Origin: Thermoleophilia bacterium | Lineage (GTDB): Bacteria; Actinomycetota; Thermoleophilia; Gaiellales; Gaiellaceae | Assembly: GCA_025934335.1 (NCBI GenBank) | Contig: JAICYG010000059.1 | Coordinates: 1-14,673 of the forward strand | Direction: 5' to 3' | Length of the DNA stretch: 14,673 bases | Shown here: positions 13,913 through 14,673 of the stretch, one piece after another | Numbering within the stretch: the first letter of the stretch is position 1 | How the letters are laid out: every line of letters begins with the position of its first letter | Translations under genes and position numbers: made by a program | Notes under the pieces: generated by a model | The model's database searches: none | What the model saw: the letters and a program-made list of their open reading frames with translations, nothing else | What the model was told of the DNA's origin: nothing

Positions 13913-14673
13913 GGCAGCCGGTCGTACGCCTCGAGCGTCAGGAAGTCCTTCAGCGGCACCGAAAGCGCGACGTCGGTGAAGACCTCCCTCGCCGCTTCCG
14001 AGGCCTCGACCTTCGCGATCTCCTCGCGCACCCGCGCCTCGTCGAAGCGCCCGGACTGCACCCACGACCACACCTGAGAGCGCGAGATCTCCGCCGTCGC
14101 CGCGTCCTCCATCAGGTTGTCGATCGCGGCGGCGCCGTTCCCGTGCAGCCATGCGTCGACATAGCGCACGCCGACGCTCACGTTCACGCGCAGGCCGTCG
14201 TCGGTGACCTCTCCGCCCGGCACCGTGAAGTCGCGCAGCTCCTCCTCCGTCACCGCGACCTCCGGGCGCTTGCGGTCGACCTGGTTCGGGCGATCACCCA
14301 GCACCGCGTCGAACTCCGCCATCGCCGTCGGCACCAGGTCGGGGTGCGCGACCCAGGTGCCGTCGAAGCCGTCGCCCGCCTCGCGGCGCTTGTCCTCGCT
14401 CACCTTCGCGAGCGCGACGGCGTTCACCTCGGGATCGCGGCGCGACGGGATGAACGCGGCCATGCCGCCGATCGCGTGCGCCTCGCGTGCATGGCAGGTC
14501 TGCACGAGCAGCTCGGTGTAGGAGCGCATGAACGGCACCGTCATCGTCACCTGCACGCGGTCGGGCAGCACCGCGCCGAGCTTCTTGATGCAGCTGAAGA
14601 TGTAGTCCCAGCGGCCGGCGTTCAGCGCGCACGAGTGCTCGCGCAGCTCGTAGAGGATCGCGTCCATCTCGTA
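13909..14673 (-). CDS. aceB: Malate synthase A, N-terminal half beyond the window
   Basis: Malate synthase condenses glyoxylate with acetyl-CoA to malate, the second step of the glyoxylate shunt. The frame is open to the right edge, so 254 C-terminal residues are visible, about half of the usual 530. EMDAILYELREHSCALNAGRW, split as EMDAILYELREH and LNAGRWDYIFSCIKK, is a strong family match. VTMTVPFMRSYTELLVQTCH, GGMAAFIPSRRDP and DGTWVAHPDLVP follow, and LMEDAATAEISRSQVWSW contains the conserved region of the catalytic aspartate in malate synthase A. The protein ends TLEAYDRLP, a normal A-type C-terminus. It is not the longer G-type. The start and any isocitrate lyase gene lie outside. Its stop codon overlaps the GntR start, so the two are cotranslated. 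Confidence 0.95.
   Translation of the reverse strand, partial: YEMDAILYELREHSCALNAGRWDYIFSCIKKLGAVLPDRVQVTMTVPFMRSYTELLVQTCHAREAHAIGGMAAFIPSRRDPEVNAVALAKVSEDKRREAGDGFDGTWVAHPDLVPTAMAEFDAVLGDRPNQVDRKRPEVAVTEEELRDFTVPGGEVTDDGLRVNVSVGVRYVDAWLHGNGAAAIDNLMEDAATAEISRSQVWSWVQSGRFDEARVREEIAKVEASEAAREVFTDVALSVPLKDFLTLEAYDRLP

Noticed and set aside
13913..14152. N-terminal extension of the second GntR regulator
   Set aside because: It would lie fully inside malate synthase in another frame and is Arg/Gly-rich; the ATG at 13912 with ATGA overlap and a normal GntR N-terminus is far better.

Overview
This window is GC-rich, with compact gene packing and many 4-nt ATGA/GTGA stop-start overlaps. It looks like a high-GC actinobacterial chromosome. 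The general style (GTG starts, a short ValS, a GTKGKST-type FolC P-loop, a small secreted protein of unknown type) would fit Thermoleophilia, but that placement is an impression and was not tested. No rRNA, tRNA, CRISPR array, insertion sequence or phage gene was seen, and no gene-free stretch exceeds about 160 bases.

Layout. (a) 1-3749, minus strand: valS, then a GNAT acetyltransferase overlapping valS by 17 nt, then the start of folC, which runs off the left edge. This is a housekeeping block. (b) 3941-11031, minus strand: a six-gene operon, in transcription order an extracellular peptide-binding protein, two permeases (DppB/DppC type), two ATPases (DppD/DppF type) and a gamma-glutamyltransferase-like Ntn hydrolase. 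Every junction after the binding protein and DppB is a 4-nt overlap. (c) 11032-11141: a 110-bp divergent regulatory region with two back-to-back promoters whose -35 hexamers overlap in a GTTGTCAAC palindrome, plus three GGATAC boxes. (d) 11142-12633, plus strand: two half-size TauE/SafE membrane proteins and an FCD-type GntR regulator, joined by 4-nt overlaps. (e) 12683-13195, plus strand: a small secreted protein of unknown function. (f) 13196-14673, minus strand: the C-terminal half of malate synthase A, then a second FCD-type GntR regulator overlapping it by 4 nt and ending directly against the secreted protein gene.

How the parts may work together. The transporter operon imports a peptide or peptide-like compound, and the signal-less GGT-like enzyme probably cuts it in the cytoplasm. 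By eye, this enzyme lacks several residues that hold the gamma-glutamyl group in classical GGT, so glutathione should not be assumed as substrate. The divergent operon encodes a possible exporter (TauE/SafE proteins move sulfite, sulfoacetate or other small organic anions) and a GntR regulator that could act on the GGATAC boxes between the two operons. The working model is a self-contained module of import, hydrolysis, efflux of an acidic product and a local sensor. This is inference from gene order, family knowledge and the promoter layout. Separately, the second GntR protein is translationally coupled to malate synthase and may control the glyoxylate shunt.
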